DNA of 64,000 nucleotides from SG8-30 sp963695155 (lineage in GTDB: Bacteria; Pseudomonadota; Gammaproteobacteria; Steroidobacterales; Steroidobacteraceae), in NCBI GenBank assembly GCA_963695155.1, contig CAVOGD010000003.1, forward strand, positions 1 to 64,000, in the 5' to 3' direction. Positions 35,361 through 45,207 of this stretch are shown here, one piece after another (the stretch's first letter is position 1; each line of letters starts with the position of its first letter). A program made the position numbers and the translations under genes. The notes under the pieces were generated by a model, which searched no databases, was not told where the DNA came from, and saw only the letters and a list, made by a program, of their open reading frames with translations.

Positions 35361-36691
35361 ATGCGTAATCTCGATACTGCCGGCGCGGTTGGACTGATGC
35401 TGGCCGCGCCGATGCTGCAGGCCAGGCCGCCGTCAGCGACCAGGAAGTCGCCGATCTGCAAGCAGCAGGTCCAGGTCCTGCTGGACCGCGTGCAGCAGCT
35501 GGAGAGCCGGAACAGCCAGGCGGCTGCGGGCGCTGGTGCCGTCGCGAGCCCGCGCAGATCGAAGCGCTTGAAGCTCGCGTCGCGGAAGCCGAGTCGACCA
35601 ACGACCGGCAGACCGACCAGATCGCGCCAGTCGCGTCGCCACCGACAGGAGCCTGGACTGGGCTGGCAAGGTCAAGCTGAAGGGCGACTTCCGCTACCGG
35701 CACGAGATGATCGACCAGGAGGCCTCTGCACAGCGTGACCGCCAGCGCATCCGGGCCCGGTTCGGCCTGGACGCCAAGGTCAGCGATACGGTGACGGCAG
35801 GCTTCCAGATCGCCACCGGCAGCAGCGACGACCCGCGTTCGACCAATGCCACGCTGACCGACTCCAACAGGCCGAAGAGCATCCAGCTCGACCAGGCCTA
35901 CATCGCCTGGCAGGCTCTTGCGGACACCACGATCACCGCCGGCAAGCAGAAGTACCCCTGGTACCGGCCGGGCGCCAGCCTGTTCTACGACGGCGATGTC
36001 AACCCCGAGGGCGTGTCGGTGTCGTGGGGCGGCAAGACCGGGCCCTTCGCCAATGCGTGGGGCCTGTGGCTGTCCGAGCGTTCGTCCAGTTCGGACTCAG
36101 GCATCTTCGGCGCCCAGGTGGGCTGGGTCAGCGCATTTCGGCCTAACGGTAGCGGCCACCTACCACGACTTCAGTGCCGTGCAGGGGCGGGCGTTGTCGT
36201 TTGCCGACTACCCGGCGGGCAATACGACTTTCAGCGGCACGTCGTCCTGCGGCTTGCCGCCGCCGGCCACGGGCGCCACGCGCTGCTACCTGTACGACTA
36301 CCAGCTTCTCGGATTGAGCGCGGAGTATTCGACCAAGGTCGGCGCGTTGCCGCTCACGGTGTGGGGTGACTACATCCAGAACCGGGATCCGGGTGACCGG
36401 AACGAGGGATACGGGCTCGGCTTCAAGCTGGGCAAGGCCAGCGATCCTCGCAGTTGGGAATTAGGGCTGCTCTACGCGGACGTCGAAGCCGACGCGCAGT
36501 GGGGCGGCTTCGTCGACTCGGACTTCGCGGGCGGCACGACCCAGAGCCGTGGCTTCCAGGTCAAGGGCGGCTGGGCGCCGGTCAAGAACGTGCTGGTGAA
36601 CCTCGCGTGGTTCGACAACGACCGCTACTACGACACGGCGGGCGAACTTGACTACCAGCGCATGCAGTTGGACGTGAGCTTCAAGTTCTGA
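35361..36691 (+). pseudogene. Putative outer-membrane porin of the phosphate regulon (many frame breaks)
   Basis: Several frames together give a porin of about 440 residues. The start is ATG 35361 (MRNLDTAGAVGLMLAAPMLQ), a signal peptide where the frame loses one base. Then a coiled-coil segment (QQVQVLLDRVQQLESRN), as in trimeric phosphate-selective OprO/P porins, and a beta barrel: RQRIRARFGLDAKVSDTVTA, IQLDQAYIAWQALADTTITA, KVGALPLTVWGDYIQNRDPG and an ending in LDVSFKF, with the C-terminal Phe usual for barrel proteins. At least four further breaks lie between 35440 and 36150. Its position between pstS and phoU suggests phosphate uptake. The porin family is inferred from architecture; a general porin is possible. 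Confidence 0.6.
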
Positions 36692-36773
36692 TCCAGCGTC
36701 CGGGCGGCGGCGCAGGTGCGCCGCCACCCGCCTGCGCTATGATGGTTCGATTGCGGCCTCAGGAGGACCGCCC

Positions 36774-37509
36774 ATGCAGCCTTCCGATCTCGGCCACCAC
36801 ATCTCGCGGCGCTTCAACGAGGACCTCGAGAAGCTGCGCACGCAGGTGTTGCAGATGGCCGGTTTCGTCGAGCAGCAGCTCGCAGCAGGCGGTGCAGGCG
36901 CTCATCGAGGGCGACAGCAAGCTGGGCGAGCAGGTGGCGCTGGGCGACCACAAGGTCAACCAGATGGAGGTCGCCATCGACGAGGAGTGCGGCCGCATCA
37001 TCGCGATGCGGCAGCCGACCGCCTCCGACCTGCGCATCATCGTCGCGATCATCAAGACCATCACCGACCTGGAGCGCATCGGCGACGAGGTCGAGAAGGT
37101 GGCGCTGATCGCGGCGCGGCTGGCCAGCGGCGACGGCGCGCCGGACCGCTATCGCGAGCTGCGGCACATCTCCAAGCTCGTCGTCGACCAGGTGCACGAC
37201 GCGCTGCACGCCTTCGCGCGGCTCGATGCCGAGGCGGCGTTCGCCTGCGCGCGCCGCGACCGGGACGTGGACGTCGAGTACGAGGCGATCCAGCGGCAGA
37301 ACATCACGTACATGATGGAGGACCCGCGCAACATCACGCGCGCGATCGACACCATGTGGCTGGTGCGCGCGATGGAGCGGGTGGGCGACCACGCCAAGAA
37401 CATCTGCGAGTACATCGTCTACGCGGTGCACGGCAAGGACATCCGCCATGTCTCGCTGGACGACGCGGAGGAGCAGATCCGCGAGTTCATCGCGAGGCGC
37501 AACGCTTGA
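36774..37509 (+). CDS. phoU: Phosphate regulon regulator PhoU (one +1 break)
   Basis: Start ATG 36774 (MQPSDLGHHISRRFNEDLEK). A single extra base at about 36882 (CAGCTC[G]CAGCAG) splits it after GFVEQQL; the rest, ALIEGDSKLGEQVALGDHKV followed by EVAIDEECGRIIAMRQPTAS and ERIGDEVEKVALIAARLA, is a clean PhoU with both metal-binding helical repeats, ending VGDHAKNICEYIVYAV. Corrected length is about 244 residues, usual for PhoU. The protein represses PhoR through PstSCAB when phosphate is high. It is not in the usual place after pstB but follows the porin, and overlaps dsbB (TTGA). Confidence 0.9.
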
Positions 37510-38120
37510 ACCTGACACGTCGTCGCGCGAACCTGCTGGGCGTCGCCGCCTGCGCCGGCGCGCTGGGGTTCGCGCTGTTCGCCCAGTACGGCATGCGCCT
37601 GACGCCCTGCCACCTGTGCATCTTCCAGCGCGTCGAGGTGCTGGCGCTGGGGCTGGTGTTCGCGGCGGCGGCGCTGCACGATCCCGGGCGGGCCGGCGCG
37701 CGCGTCTATGCGGCGCTGATCGGCCTCGTGGCGGCGGCCACGGCGGCCACCGCCGGCCGCCACGTCTGGATCCAGATGCAGCCGCCGGGCTCGGTGCCGG
37801 GCTGCGGCGCGGACCTCGACTTCATGCTCGAGGTGCTGCCGCTCATGGACGTCATCATCAAGGTGTTCAAGGCCGGCGGCGAGTGCGCCAAGGTGGACTT
37901 CATCTTCCTGGGCGTGTCCATGCCCGGCTGGGTGCTGGTGTTCGCCGTGGTCGTCGGCGCGGCGGGCGTGTGGGCGAACTGGCGGAGCGGGGCAGGCAGG
38001 CTGATCATGGCTTCAGGAGGGCCCTGCGGGAGACCCCGAGCCAGGTCGCGCCTCATGGCTTCAGAGCCAGATCGGTTGACCCCTGGACCCGCGCTTGTGC
38101 GCCCGTGGCAGGGTTTCTAA
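37506..38120 (+). CDS. dsbB: Disulfide bond formation protein DsbB
   Basis: A quinone-linked membrane protein that reoxidises DsbA. It starts at TTG 37506, overlapping the phoU stop. Four membrane helices lie at about 9-28, 40-58, 66-83 and 143-162; the first Cys pair is in MRLTPCHLCIFQR and the second is split between VPGCGADLD and GGECAKVDF, all four essential Cys being present. The natural length is about 165 residues; the frame continues for about 40 more (SGGPCGRPRARSRL and on), which look like repeat-derived or non-coding sequence overlapping the end of dapE on the other strand. Confidence 0.85.
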   Translation: MNLTRRRANLLGVAACAGALGFALFAQYGMRLTPCHLCIFQRVEVLALGLVFAAAALHDPGRAGARVYAALIGLVAAATAATAGRHVWIQMQPPGSVPGCGADLDFMLEVLPLMDVIIKVFKAGGECAKVDFIFLGVSMPGWVLVFAVVVGAAGVWANWRSGAGRLIMASGGPCGRPRARSRLMASEPDRLTPGPALVRPWQGF

Positions 38121-39272
38121 CCTCTCCGCAAGCACATTCGCCCAGCACCAGCTCCAGGACCCTGCGGTAGGTCCTCTGCAGCGCCTCGATGTCGGCCACG
38201 GCGGCGCACTCGTTGACCTTGTGGATGGTCTGGTTGATGACGCCCAGTTCCACGACCTGCGCGCCCATCGGCGCGATGAAGCGACCGTCGGACGTGCCGC
38301 CGCCGGTCGTGAACCGCACCTCGCGGCCGGCCACCTCGCGCACGGCCTGCGCGACCGCCCGCGACAGCACGCCCGGCGCCGTGTAGAACGGCAGTCCCGA
38401 GACGAACCACTCCAGCGTGTAGCGCACGCCGTGGCGCTCGAGCGTCGCGGCGACGGCCTGCTGCAGGCCCTCGAGCGTCTGCGCCGGCGACCAGCGGAAG
38501 TTGAAGCGGGCCTTCAGTTCGCCGGGGATCACGTTCGGCGCGCCGGTGCCGGCCGCGAGATTCGAGACCTGGAAGGTCGTGGGCTGGAAGTGCTCGCTGC
38601 CGCTCGTCCCACTTGCGCGCCACCAGCTCGGCGAGCGCCGGCGCGATCACGTGCACCGGGTTCTCGGCCAGCTGCGGGTAGGCGATGTGGCCCTGCACGC
38701 CGTGCACGGTCAGCCGGCCGGACAGCGAGCCGCGCCGGCCGATCTTGGCCGTGTCGCCGAACTCCCGGTCGCTGGACGGCTCGCCGACCAGGCACAGGTC
38801 GATGCGCTGGCCGCGCTCCTGCAGCGCCTCGACGACCCGGCGCGTGCCGTCCACCGACGGGCCCTCCTCGTCGCTGGTGATCAGGAACGCGATGGTGCCG
38901 GCATGCGCCGGCACGGCGCGCACGAACGCCTCGGTCGGCGGTGACCATGGCGGCGAGGCCGCTCTTCATGTCGGCGGCGCCGCGCCCGTACAGGAAACCG
39001 TCGCGCACCACGGGGTCGAACGGGTCGGAGTGCCACTCCTCGAGCGGCCCGGTCGGCACCACGTCGGTGTGGCCCGGCGAAGCAGAACACCGGCCCGTCG
39101 CCGCCGCGGCGCGTGGCCCACAGGTTCGTCGACGCTGCCGAAGGGCATGCGCTCGATCGGCGAAGCCGAGCGGCGCGAGGCGCTCGATCATCAGCTCCTG
39201 GCAGCCGCCGTCGTCGGGGCTGACCGAGGGGCGGGCGATCAGGGCCCTGGTCAGGTCGAGCGTCTCGGTCAT
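38053..39272 (-). CDS. dapE: Succinyl-diaminopimelate desuccinylase DapE (five +1 breaks)
   Basis: Segments in successive frames give DapE, a zinc peptidase-family enzyme in lysine and peptidoglycan synthesis. Start ATG 39272 (MTETLDLTRALIARPSVSPD). Extra bases at about 39159, 39126, 39072, 38938 and 38601 must be removed to join GGDGPVFCFAGHTDVVPTGP (first metal His), LYGRGAADMKSGLAAMVTA, ITSDEEGPSVDGTRRVVEAL (catalytic Glu) and AKIGRRGSLSGRLTVHGVQG. The C-terminal part, RFTTGGGTSDGRFIAPMGAQ, has the DapE-specific signature. Every break is an insertion and no codon is otherwise lost. The frame runs past the usual end into a tail ending ...STDLALKP. The gene is expected to be essential, so sequencing error is likely. 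Confidence 0.85.
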
Positions 39273-39374
39273 CTTGTGCAAGGCGCTCCGTCGCGGCGGG
39301 AGTCGGAAAATGGCGGCCCTTTATACGGCCCGCCGACCCACCGGGCAAGCGGCGACCGCGGGCGCCGGGCCACC

Positions 39375-39408
39375 TTGTCACGAAGCTGTAACATGCCGGG
39401 CCTATAAA
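39375..39408 (+). promoter_or_regulatory. Pho-box promoter of pstC
   Basis: TTGTCAC-GAAG-CTGTAAC (39375-39392) is a near-perfect Pho box: two 7-mers, 11-bp period. TATAAA follows 10 bases later (39403-39408) as the -10. It is 74 bp upstream of the pstC start and the best regulatory site seen in the window. Confidence 0.88.
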
Positions 39409-39481
39409 GTGCGCCGTGCGTCCGCGGCCGGGGCTGCCCGGCCCGGCGCATCGTCGCTGCGTGAGGGCCAGGCCGCTAACG

Positions 39482-40870
39482 ATGCAAACCTCGACGCTGG
39501 TGCTGATCCTGCTGCTCGGCGCGGTCGCCGCATACCACCTTGGCCGCAAGCGCTCGCTGGCGCTGGTGGGCGGGCGCCGGGGCGGGCGCAAGCTGCACTC
39601 GCGGCCGGGCTACTACGGCCTGCTGACGGCGCTGTGGTGCGGGATCCCGGCGCTGATCGTGCTGGCAATGTGGCACTCCTTCGACGGCCGCATCGTCACC
39701 CAGCTGGTGGTCGACTCGATGCCGCTGGAGCTGCGCCAGTTGCCGGCCGACCGCCTGTCGCTGGTGCTGAACGACGTGCACAACGTGCTGTCCGGCGCCG
39801 TGCCGGCCGATACCGCGGAGCCGGCCGTGCAGGCCGCCGCGGCGCGCTACGGCGAACTCGACGCGCTGTCGCGCCTCGCCGCGGCCGCGCTGTGCGTGTC
39901 GCTGGCGCTGGGCACCGGCGCGCTGGCCTGGCGCCGCATCTCGCCGGCGCTCAGGGCCCGCAACCGGGTCGAGAGGGTGGTGCGCTGGGCGCTGATCGGC
40001 TGTTCGACGATCGCGATCTTCACGACCATCGGCATCGTGATCTCGGTGCTGTTCGAGGCCATCCGCTTCTTCCAGTTCGTGCCGGTGACCGAGTTCCTGT
40101 TCGGCACGCAATGGTCGCCGCAGATGGCCATCCGCGAGGACCAGGTGGGTTCCTCGGGGGCCTTCGGCGCGGTGCCGCTGTTCACCGGCACGTTGCTGAT
40201 TGCCGGCGTCGCGATGCTGGTGTCCGTGCCGGTCGGGCTGTTCGCGGCCATCTACCTGGCGGAGTACGCGCACTACCGGGTGCGCGCCGTCATCAAGCCC
40301 ATGCTCGAGGTGCTGGCCGGGATCCCGACCGTCGTGTACGGGTTCTTCGCCGCGCTGGTGGTGGCGCCCTTGCTGCGCCGCTCGGGCGAGAGCCTCGGGC
40401 TGCTCGTCTCGTCGGAGAGCGCGCTGGCGGCGGGCCTGGTCATGGGCATCATGATCATCCCGTTCGTGTCCTCGCTGGCCGACGACATGATCACGGCGGT
40501 GCCGCAATCGCTGCGCGACGGGTCGCTGGGGCTCGGCGCGACGCAGTCCGAGACCATCCGCAAGGTGGTCTTCCCGGCCGCGCTGCCCGGCATCGTGGGC
40601 GGCGTGCTGCTGGCCGTGTCGCGCGCCATCGGCGAGACCATGATCGTGGTCATGGCCGCGGGCCTGGCGGCCAACCTGACGGCCAATCCGCTGCAGGCGG
40701 TCACCACCGTCACGACCCAGATCGTGACGCTGCTGGTCGGCGACCAGGAGTTCGACAGCCCCAAGACGCTGGCGGCGTTCGCGCTGGGCCTGGTGCTGTT
40801 CCTGGTCACGCTGTCGCTCAACATCATCGCGCTGCAGGTCGTGCGCCGCTACCGGGAGCAGTATGAGTGA
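39482..40870 (+). CDS. pstC: Phosphate ABC transporter permease PstC
   Basis: A 462-residue membrane permease, longer than the E. coli one because of an N-terminal extension: two membrane helices at about 3-20 and 48-68, then a periplasmic segment (HNVLSGAVPADTAEPAVQAA) and the usual six-helix core. The inner-membrane loop EETIRKVVFPAALPGIVGG-type segment reads ATQSETIRKVVFPAALPGIV and couples to PstB. Start ATG 39482; the Pho box is just upstream. The end overlaps the pstA start by 8 bp. No frame break. Confidence 0.92.
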   Translation: MQTSTLVLILLLGAVAAYHLGRKRSLALVGGRRGGRKLHSRPGYYGLLTALWCGIPALIVLAMWHSFDGRIVTQLVVDSMPLELRQLPADRLSLVLNDVHNVLSGAVPADTAEPAVQAAAARYGELDALSRLAAAALCVSLALGTGALAWRRISPALRARNRVERVVRWALIGCSTIAIFTTIGIVISVLFEAIRFFQFVPVTEFLFGTQWSPQMAIREDQVGSSGAFGAVPLFTGTLLIAGVAMLVSVPVGLFAAIYLAEYAHYRVRAVIKPMLEVLAGIPTVVYGFFAALVVAPLLRRSGESLGLLVSSESALAAGLVMGIMIIPFVSSLADDMITAVPQSLRDGSLGLGATQSETIRKVVFPAALPGIVGGVLLAVSRAIGETMIVVMAAGLAANLTANPLQAVTTVTTQIVTLLVGDQEFDSPKTLAAFALGLVLFLVTLSLNIIALQVVRRYREQYE

Positions 40871-42183
40871 CGCTCCCGTCATGACGGCCGCGCCCGCCAG
40901 TCCCACGGCGCGCACCCGGGCGCTCGTCGAGAAGAGCCTGCGGCGGCGCTTCCGCGCGGAACGCCGTTTCCGCGCCTACGGCATGGCCGCGGTCGCGATC
41001 GGGCTCGGCTTCGTGGCGTTCCTGTTCGCGAGCATCATCTCGACCGGCTGGACGATATTCCAGCAGACCTACGTGCAGCTGGACATCGAATTTGCCGCCG
41101 ACGTGATCGACCCCAGCCGGCGACCGGATCGCCACGGACATCAGCGGCGCCGACTACGCGGCGCTGATCAAGGCGGCCCTGCGCGAGCGGTTTCCCGACG
41201 TCGAGGGCCGCGCCGAACTGCGCAGCCTGTACCGGCTGGCCAGCGACGGCGGCCAGTTCGAGCTGCGTGAGCGCGTCATGGCCGAGCCGGCGCTGATCGG
41301 ACGCCGCCAGTCGGTGTGGCTGCTCGCCGACGACCGCGTGGACCTGCTCATGAAGGGGCGCATCGACCGCGCGCTGGCCGAGGACTCGCGCCGGCTCGAC
41401 GACCGCGAGCTCGCGTGGATCGACGCGCTGATCGCCGAGGGCCGGCTGAAGAAGCGCTTCAACCGCGCGTTCTTCACCAGCGGCGATTCGCGCGAGCCCG
41501 AGCAGGCCGGCGTGCGCGGCGCCGTGGTCGGCTCGTTCCTCACGCTGCTCGTGACCCTGCTGCTGTCGTTCCCGATCGGCGTGGCCGCCGCCGTGTACCT
41601 GGAGGAGTTCGCGCCGCAGAACCGGCTCACCGACCTCATCGAGGTGAACATCAACAACCTGGCGGCGGTGCCGTCCATCGTCTTCGGCCTGCTGGGACTC
41701 GCGGTGTTCATCCAGCTGTTCGGGCTGCCACGCTCGGCGCCGCTGGTGGGCGGCCTGGTGCTGACGCTGATGACCCTGCCGACCGTGATCATCGCCGGCC
41801 GCGCGGCGCTCAAGTCGGTGCCGCCGTCGATCCGCCAGGCGGCGCTCGGCATGGGCGCGTCGCAGGTGCAGACGGTCGCGCACCACGTGCTGCCGCTGGC
41901 CATGCCCGGCATGCTGACCGGCGCGATCATCGGCATGGCGCGCGCGCTGGGCGAGTCGGCGCCGCTGCTGATGATCGGCATGGTGGCGTTCATCGTGGAC
42001 GTGCCGGGCGGACTGACCGACCCGGCGACCGTGCTGCCGGTGCAGGTCTACCTGTGGGCGGACAGCCCCGAGCAGGCCTTCCTCGAGCGCACCTCGGGCG
42101 CCATCATCGTGCTGCTCGGGTTCCTGCTGATCATGAACGCGACGGCGGTCGCACTGCGCCAGAAATTCGAGCGCCGCTGGTGA
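40863..42183 (+). CDS. pstA: Phosphate ABC transporter permease PstA (one +1 break)
   Basis: The start is ATG 40863, overlapping pstC. An extra base at about 41118 (CCCAGC[C]GGCGAC) splits the N-terminal periplasmic region; corrected, it reads ADVIDPSGDRIATDISGADY and continues in the frame that carries the rest. The core has six helices, with VRGAVVGSFLTLLVTLLLSF, EVNINNLAAVPSIVFGLLGL and the coupling loop QAALGMGASQVQTVAHHVLP. At about 440 residues it is long for PstA, owing to the N-terminal domain shared with PstC relatives. pstB starts 23 bp downstream. Confidence 0.9.
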
Positions 42184-42206
42184 GCGGCGCGACAGGAGAA
42201 GGACCG

Positions 42207-43073
42207 ATGACGACGGCACCCGACGCGCGCGCCGGCGCACCCAAGGCGGCGGCGGACAGCGGACCGCTGCAGCGCAGCGATACGGTGCGCAAGACGGTGG
42301 GCGAGACCACCGTCGCCGACCCGGTCATGTGCTGCCGCGACGTCAACGTGCATTACGACGACAAGCATGCGATCCGCGACGTGAGCCTGGACATCGCGCA
42401 CAACGAGGTGATCGCGATGATCGGGCCGTCGGGCTGCGGCAAGAGCACGTTCCTGCGCTGCCTGAACCGGCTCAACGACACCATTCCCGCGGCGCGGTTC
42501 TCGGGGACCATCACGCTCGACGGCCAGGACATCTACGACAAGGCGCAGGACGTCGTGCAGCTGCGGGCCAGGGTCGGCATGGTGTTCCAGAAGCCCAACC
42601 CCTTCCCCAAGTCGGTCTACGAGAACGTGGCCTACGGCCCGCGCATCCATGGCCTGGCCGGCGACCGCGGCGAGCTGGACGAGATCGTGCAGACCAGCCT
42701 GCAGCGCGCCGGGCTGTGGGACGAGGTCAAGGACCGCCTCGGCGAGCCCGGCACGGCGCTGTCGGGCGGCCAGCAGCAGCGGCTGTGCATCGCGCGCACC
42801 ATCGCGGTGAACCCGGAAGTCATCCTCATGGACGAGCCCTGCTCGGCGCTCGACCCGATCGCGACCGCGCGCATCGAGGACCTGATCGACGAGCTCAGGC
42901 AGAACTACGCGATCTGCATCGTCACCCACTCGATGCAGCAGGCCGGCCGCGTCTCGCAGCGCACTGCCTACTTTCACCTGGGCGACCTCATCGAGGTGGG
43001 GCCGACGGACCGCATCTTCACCAATCCGCGGCACAAGCTGACCGAGGACTACATCACGGGGCGCTTCGGCTGA
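42207..43073 (+). CDS. pstB: Phosphate ABC transporter ATPase PstB
   Basis: A 288-residue ATPase with Walker A IGPSGCGKSTFLRC, Q-loop FQKPNPFP, signature LSGGQQQRLCIARTIA, Walker B VILMDEPCSALDP and H-loop IVTHSMQQA, all intact. MVFQKPNPFPKSVYENVAYG is typical of PstB. It powers phosphate uptake with PstC and PstA. The start is ATG 42207 with AGGAGAAGG upstream. The usual phoU is not found after it; REPs and convergent dapD follow. No frame break. Confidence 0.94.
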   Translation: MTTAPDARAGAPKAAADSGPLQRSDTVRKTVGETTVADPVMCCRDVNVHYDDKHAIRDVSLDIAHNEVIAMIGPSGCGKSTFLRCLNRLNDTIPAARFSGTITLDGQDIYDKAQDVVQLRARVGMVFQKPNPFPKSVYENVAYGPRIHGLAGDRGELDEIVQTSLQRAGLWDEVKDRLGEPGTALSGGQQQRLCIARTIAVNPEVILMDEPCSALDPIATARIEDLIDELRQNYAICIVTHSMQQAGRVSQRTAYFHLGDLIEVGPTDRIFTNPRHKLTEDYITGRFG

Positions 43074-43075
43074 TC

Positions 43076-43177
43076 GGGGTCTGACCCCGTCCGGGGTCTG
43101 ACCCCTCCTGAAGGAAGGCCGCGTGCCGTCCCGATGGGTCCGGAGGGGTCAGACCCCCAGAGGGGGTCAGACCCCGG
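43076..43177. repeat. REP pairs between pstB and dapD
   Basis: GGGGTCTGACCCC twice (43076-43107), then GGAGGGGTCAGACCCCC-AGA-GGGGGTCAGACCCC (43141-43176). It separates convergent pstB and dapD, and the 120-bp gap holds nothing else. Confidence 0.9.
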
Positions 43178-43197
43178 ACCATCGACTCCGGGTCACA

Positions 43198-44016
43198 TCA
43201 CATCCGCAGCAACTCGTTCACCGACGTCTTGGCCCGCGTCTGCGCGTCCACGCGCTTGACGATGACCGCGCAGTACAGCGAGTGGCTGCCGTCGGCGGCC
43301 GGCAGGTTGCCCGGCACGACCACCGAGCCGGACGGCACGCGGCCGTAGCCGATCTTGCCGCTGGCGCGGTCGTAGATGCGCGTGCTGGCTCCCAGGAACA
43401 CGCCCATCGAGATCACCGAGCCCTGCTCGACGACGACCCCCTCGACGACCTCGGAGCGGGCGCCGATGAAGCAGTCGTCCTCGATGATGGTGGGGCTGGC
43501 CTGCAGCGGCTCCAGCACGCCGCCGATGCCGACGCCGCCGGAGATGTGCACGTTCCTGCCGATCTGGGCGCAGGAACCGACCGTCGCCCAGGTGTCCACC
43601 ATCGTGCCCGTGTCGACGTAGGCGCCGATGTTCACGTAGCAGGGCATCAGCACGACGCCCGGCGCGATGTACGCACCCTTGCGCACCACCGCGGGCGGCA
43701 CCACCCGGGTGGCCGCGGCGCGCAGCCGCTCGGGACTCATGTCGGCGTACTTGAGCGGCACCTTGTCGTAGTAACGCGTGAAGCCGCCCTCGATCGCGGT
43801 GCTGTCGTGCGTGCGGAAGTGCAGCAGCACGGCCTTCTTGAGCCACTCGTTGACGACCCACGCGCCGTCGCGCCGCTCGGCGACGCGCGCGCGTCCCGTG
43901 TCGAGCAGGTCCAGGCACTCGTCCAGCGCGGTCGCCACGTCCTGCGGCACCTTGCCGGGCGCGAATTCCACGCGCCGTTCCCAGGCGTCCTCGATCAGCC
44001 GTCTCAGTTCGTCCAT
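43198..44016 (-). CDS. dapD: 2,3,4,5-tetrahydropyridine-2,6-dicarboxylate N-succinyltransferase DapD
   Basis: A 272-residue trimeric left-handed beta-helix succinyltransferase in the succinylase route of lysine and diaminopimelate synthesis. Hexapeptide repeats run through GVVLMPCYVNIGAYVDTGTM and VDTWATVGSCAQIGRNVHIS to GGVLEPLQASPTIIEDDCFI; the DapD core RVVPPAVVRKGAYIAPGVV and EGGFTRYYDKVPLKYAD are typical. The gene is followed (upstream in coordinate terms) by pstB in the opposite direction. It is last in map-glnD-dapC-dapD, 3 bp after dapC. Frame and length normal. Confidence 0.95.
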   Translation of the reverse strand: MDELRRLIEDAWERRVEFAPGKVPQDVATALDECLDLLDTGRARVAERRDGAWVVNEWLKKAVLLHFRTHDSTAIEGGFTRYYDKVPLKYADMSPERLRAAATRVVPPAVVRKGAYIAPGVVLMPCYVNIGAYVDTGTMVDTWATVGSCAQIGRNVHISGGVGIGGVLEPLQASPTIIEDDCFIGARSEVVEGVVVEQGSVISMGVFLGASTRIYDRASGKIGYGRVPSGSVVVPGNLPAADGSHSLYCAVIVKRVDAQTRAKTSVNELLRM

Positions 44017-44019
44017 GGG

Positions 44020-45207
44020 TCAGCCCCGCTGCAGGAAATCACGGATGCGGTCCGCGGCGTCGGCGCACGGGCCGGCCGGCGCGACCAGCGAGATGCGCAC
44101 GCGGCCGCGGCCCGGGTTGACGCCGTCAACCTCGCGCCCGAGGTACGAGCCCGGCAGCACGCTGACGCCGGTGGCCGCATACAGCGCCCGCGCGAATTCC
44201 TCGTCGTCGCCCGGCGTGCGCGGCCACAGGTAGAACGCGCCCGCCGGCCGCCGCACCTCGAGCGCGCCGGCCAGCCGCGGCAGCACGGCGTCGAATTTCG
44301 CGCGATACAGGCGCCGGTTCGCCGCCACGTGCTCCTCCTCCTGCCAGGCCGCCACGCTGGCCAGCTGAGTGTGCACCGGCACGGCGCTGCCGTGGTAGGT
44401 GCGGTACAGGCGGAAGGCCTCGAGCAGCCGCGCATCGCCGGCCACGAAGCCGGAGCGCAGGCCGGGCACGCTGGAGCGCTTCGACAGGCTGTGGAACACC
44501 ACGCAGCGCTCGAAGCCGGCGCGGCCGAGGCGCGCGCTGGCCTCGAGCAGGCCCGGCGGCGGCGCGGCCTCGTCGTCGAAGATCTCCGCGTAGCACTCGT
44601 CGCTGGCGATGACGAAGCCGTGGCGGTCGGCCAGCTCGATGGCGTGGCACAGGTAGGGCAGGTCCATGACGGCGCCGTTCGGGTTGCCCGGCGAGCACAG
44701 GAACAGCAGCTGGCAGCGCGCCCAGGTCGCGGCGGGCACGGCGTCGAGGTCGGGGGGGCCGTCCGCCGCGGCGAGGTAGACCGGCTGCGCACCGGCCATC
44801 AACGCGGCGCCTTCGTAGATCTGGTAGCAGGGGTTGGGCAGCAGCACCTGCGCGCCGCGCGCGCCGTCCACGACCGTCTGCGCGAACGCGAACAGCGCCT
44901 CGCGCGTGCCGTTGACGGGCAGCACCATGGTCTCCTCGGTCACCGCGCCGTCGCCGAGCGCATAACGGCGTTCCAGCCAGCGTGCGCAGGCGGCGCGCAG
45001 TTCCGGCAACCCGGCGGTCATCGGGTAGCCGGCCACCCCGGCCAGCGAGGCGGCCAGCCGCTCCACGATGAACCCGGGGGGCGCGTGCGAGGGTTCGCCG
45101 ATGGTCATGCGCACGGGCTCGATGCCGGCCGGCGGCTGCACGCCGCGCAGCAGCCGGGCGAGCCGCTCGAACGGGTAGGGCTGCAGGCGGGCGAGGTCGG
45201 GGTTCAT
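44020..45207 (-). CDS. dapC: Succinyldiaminopimelate transaminase DapC
   Basis: A 395-residue class I aminotransferase. It starts MNPDLARLQPYPFERLARLL, and has the PLP site FHSLSKRSSVPGLRSGFVAG with the lysine, NPNGAVMDLPYLCHAIELAD (Asp contacting the ring nitrogen region) and ASDECYAEIF. The family's MTIGEPSHAPPGFIVE opening is present. It makes N-succinyl-LL-diaminopimelate from DapD's product, and the adjacent position of dapD and dapE genes nearby fits. Its start overlaps the glnD stop by 4 bp. Confidence 0.92.
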   Translation of the reverse strand: MNPDLARLQPYPFERLARLLRGVQPPAGIEPVRMTIGEPSHAPPGFIVERLAASLAGVAGYPMTAGLPELRAACARWLERRYALGDGAVTEETMVLPVNGTREALFAFAQTVVDGARGAQVLLPNPCYQIYEGAALMAGAQPVYLAAADGPPDLDAVPAATWARCQLLFLCSPGNPNGAVMDLPYLCHAIELADRHGFVIASDECYAEIFDDEAAPPPGLLEASARLGRAGFERCVVFHSLSKRSSVPGLRSGFVAGDARLLEAFRLYRTYHGSAVPVHTQLASVAAWQEEEHVAANRRLYRAKFDAVLPRLAGALEVRRPAGAFYLWPRTPGDDEEFARALYAATGVSVLPGSYLGREVDGVNPGRGRVRISLVAPAGPCADAADRIRDFLQRG

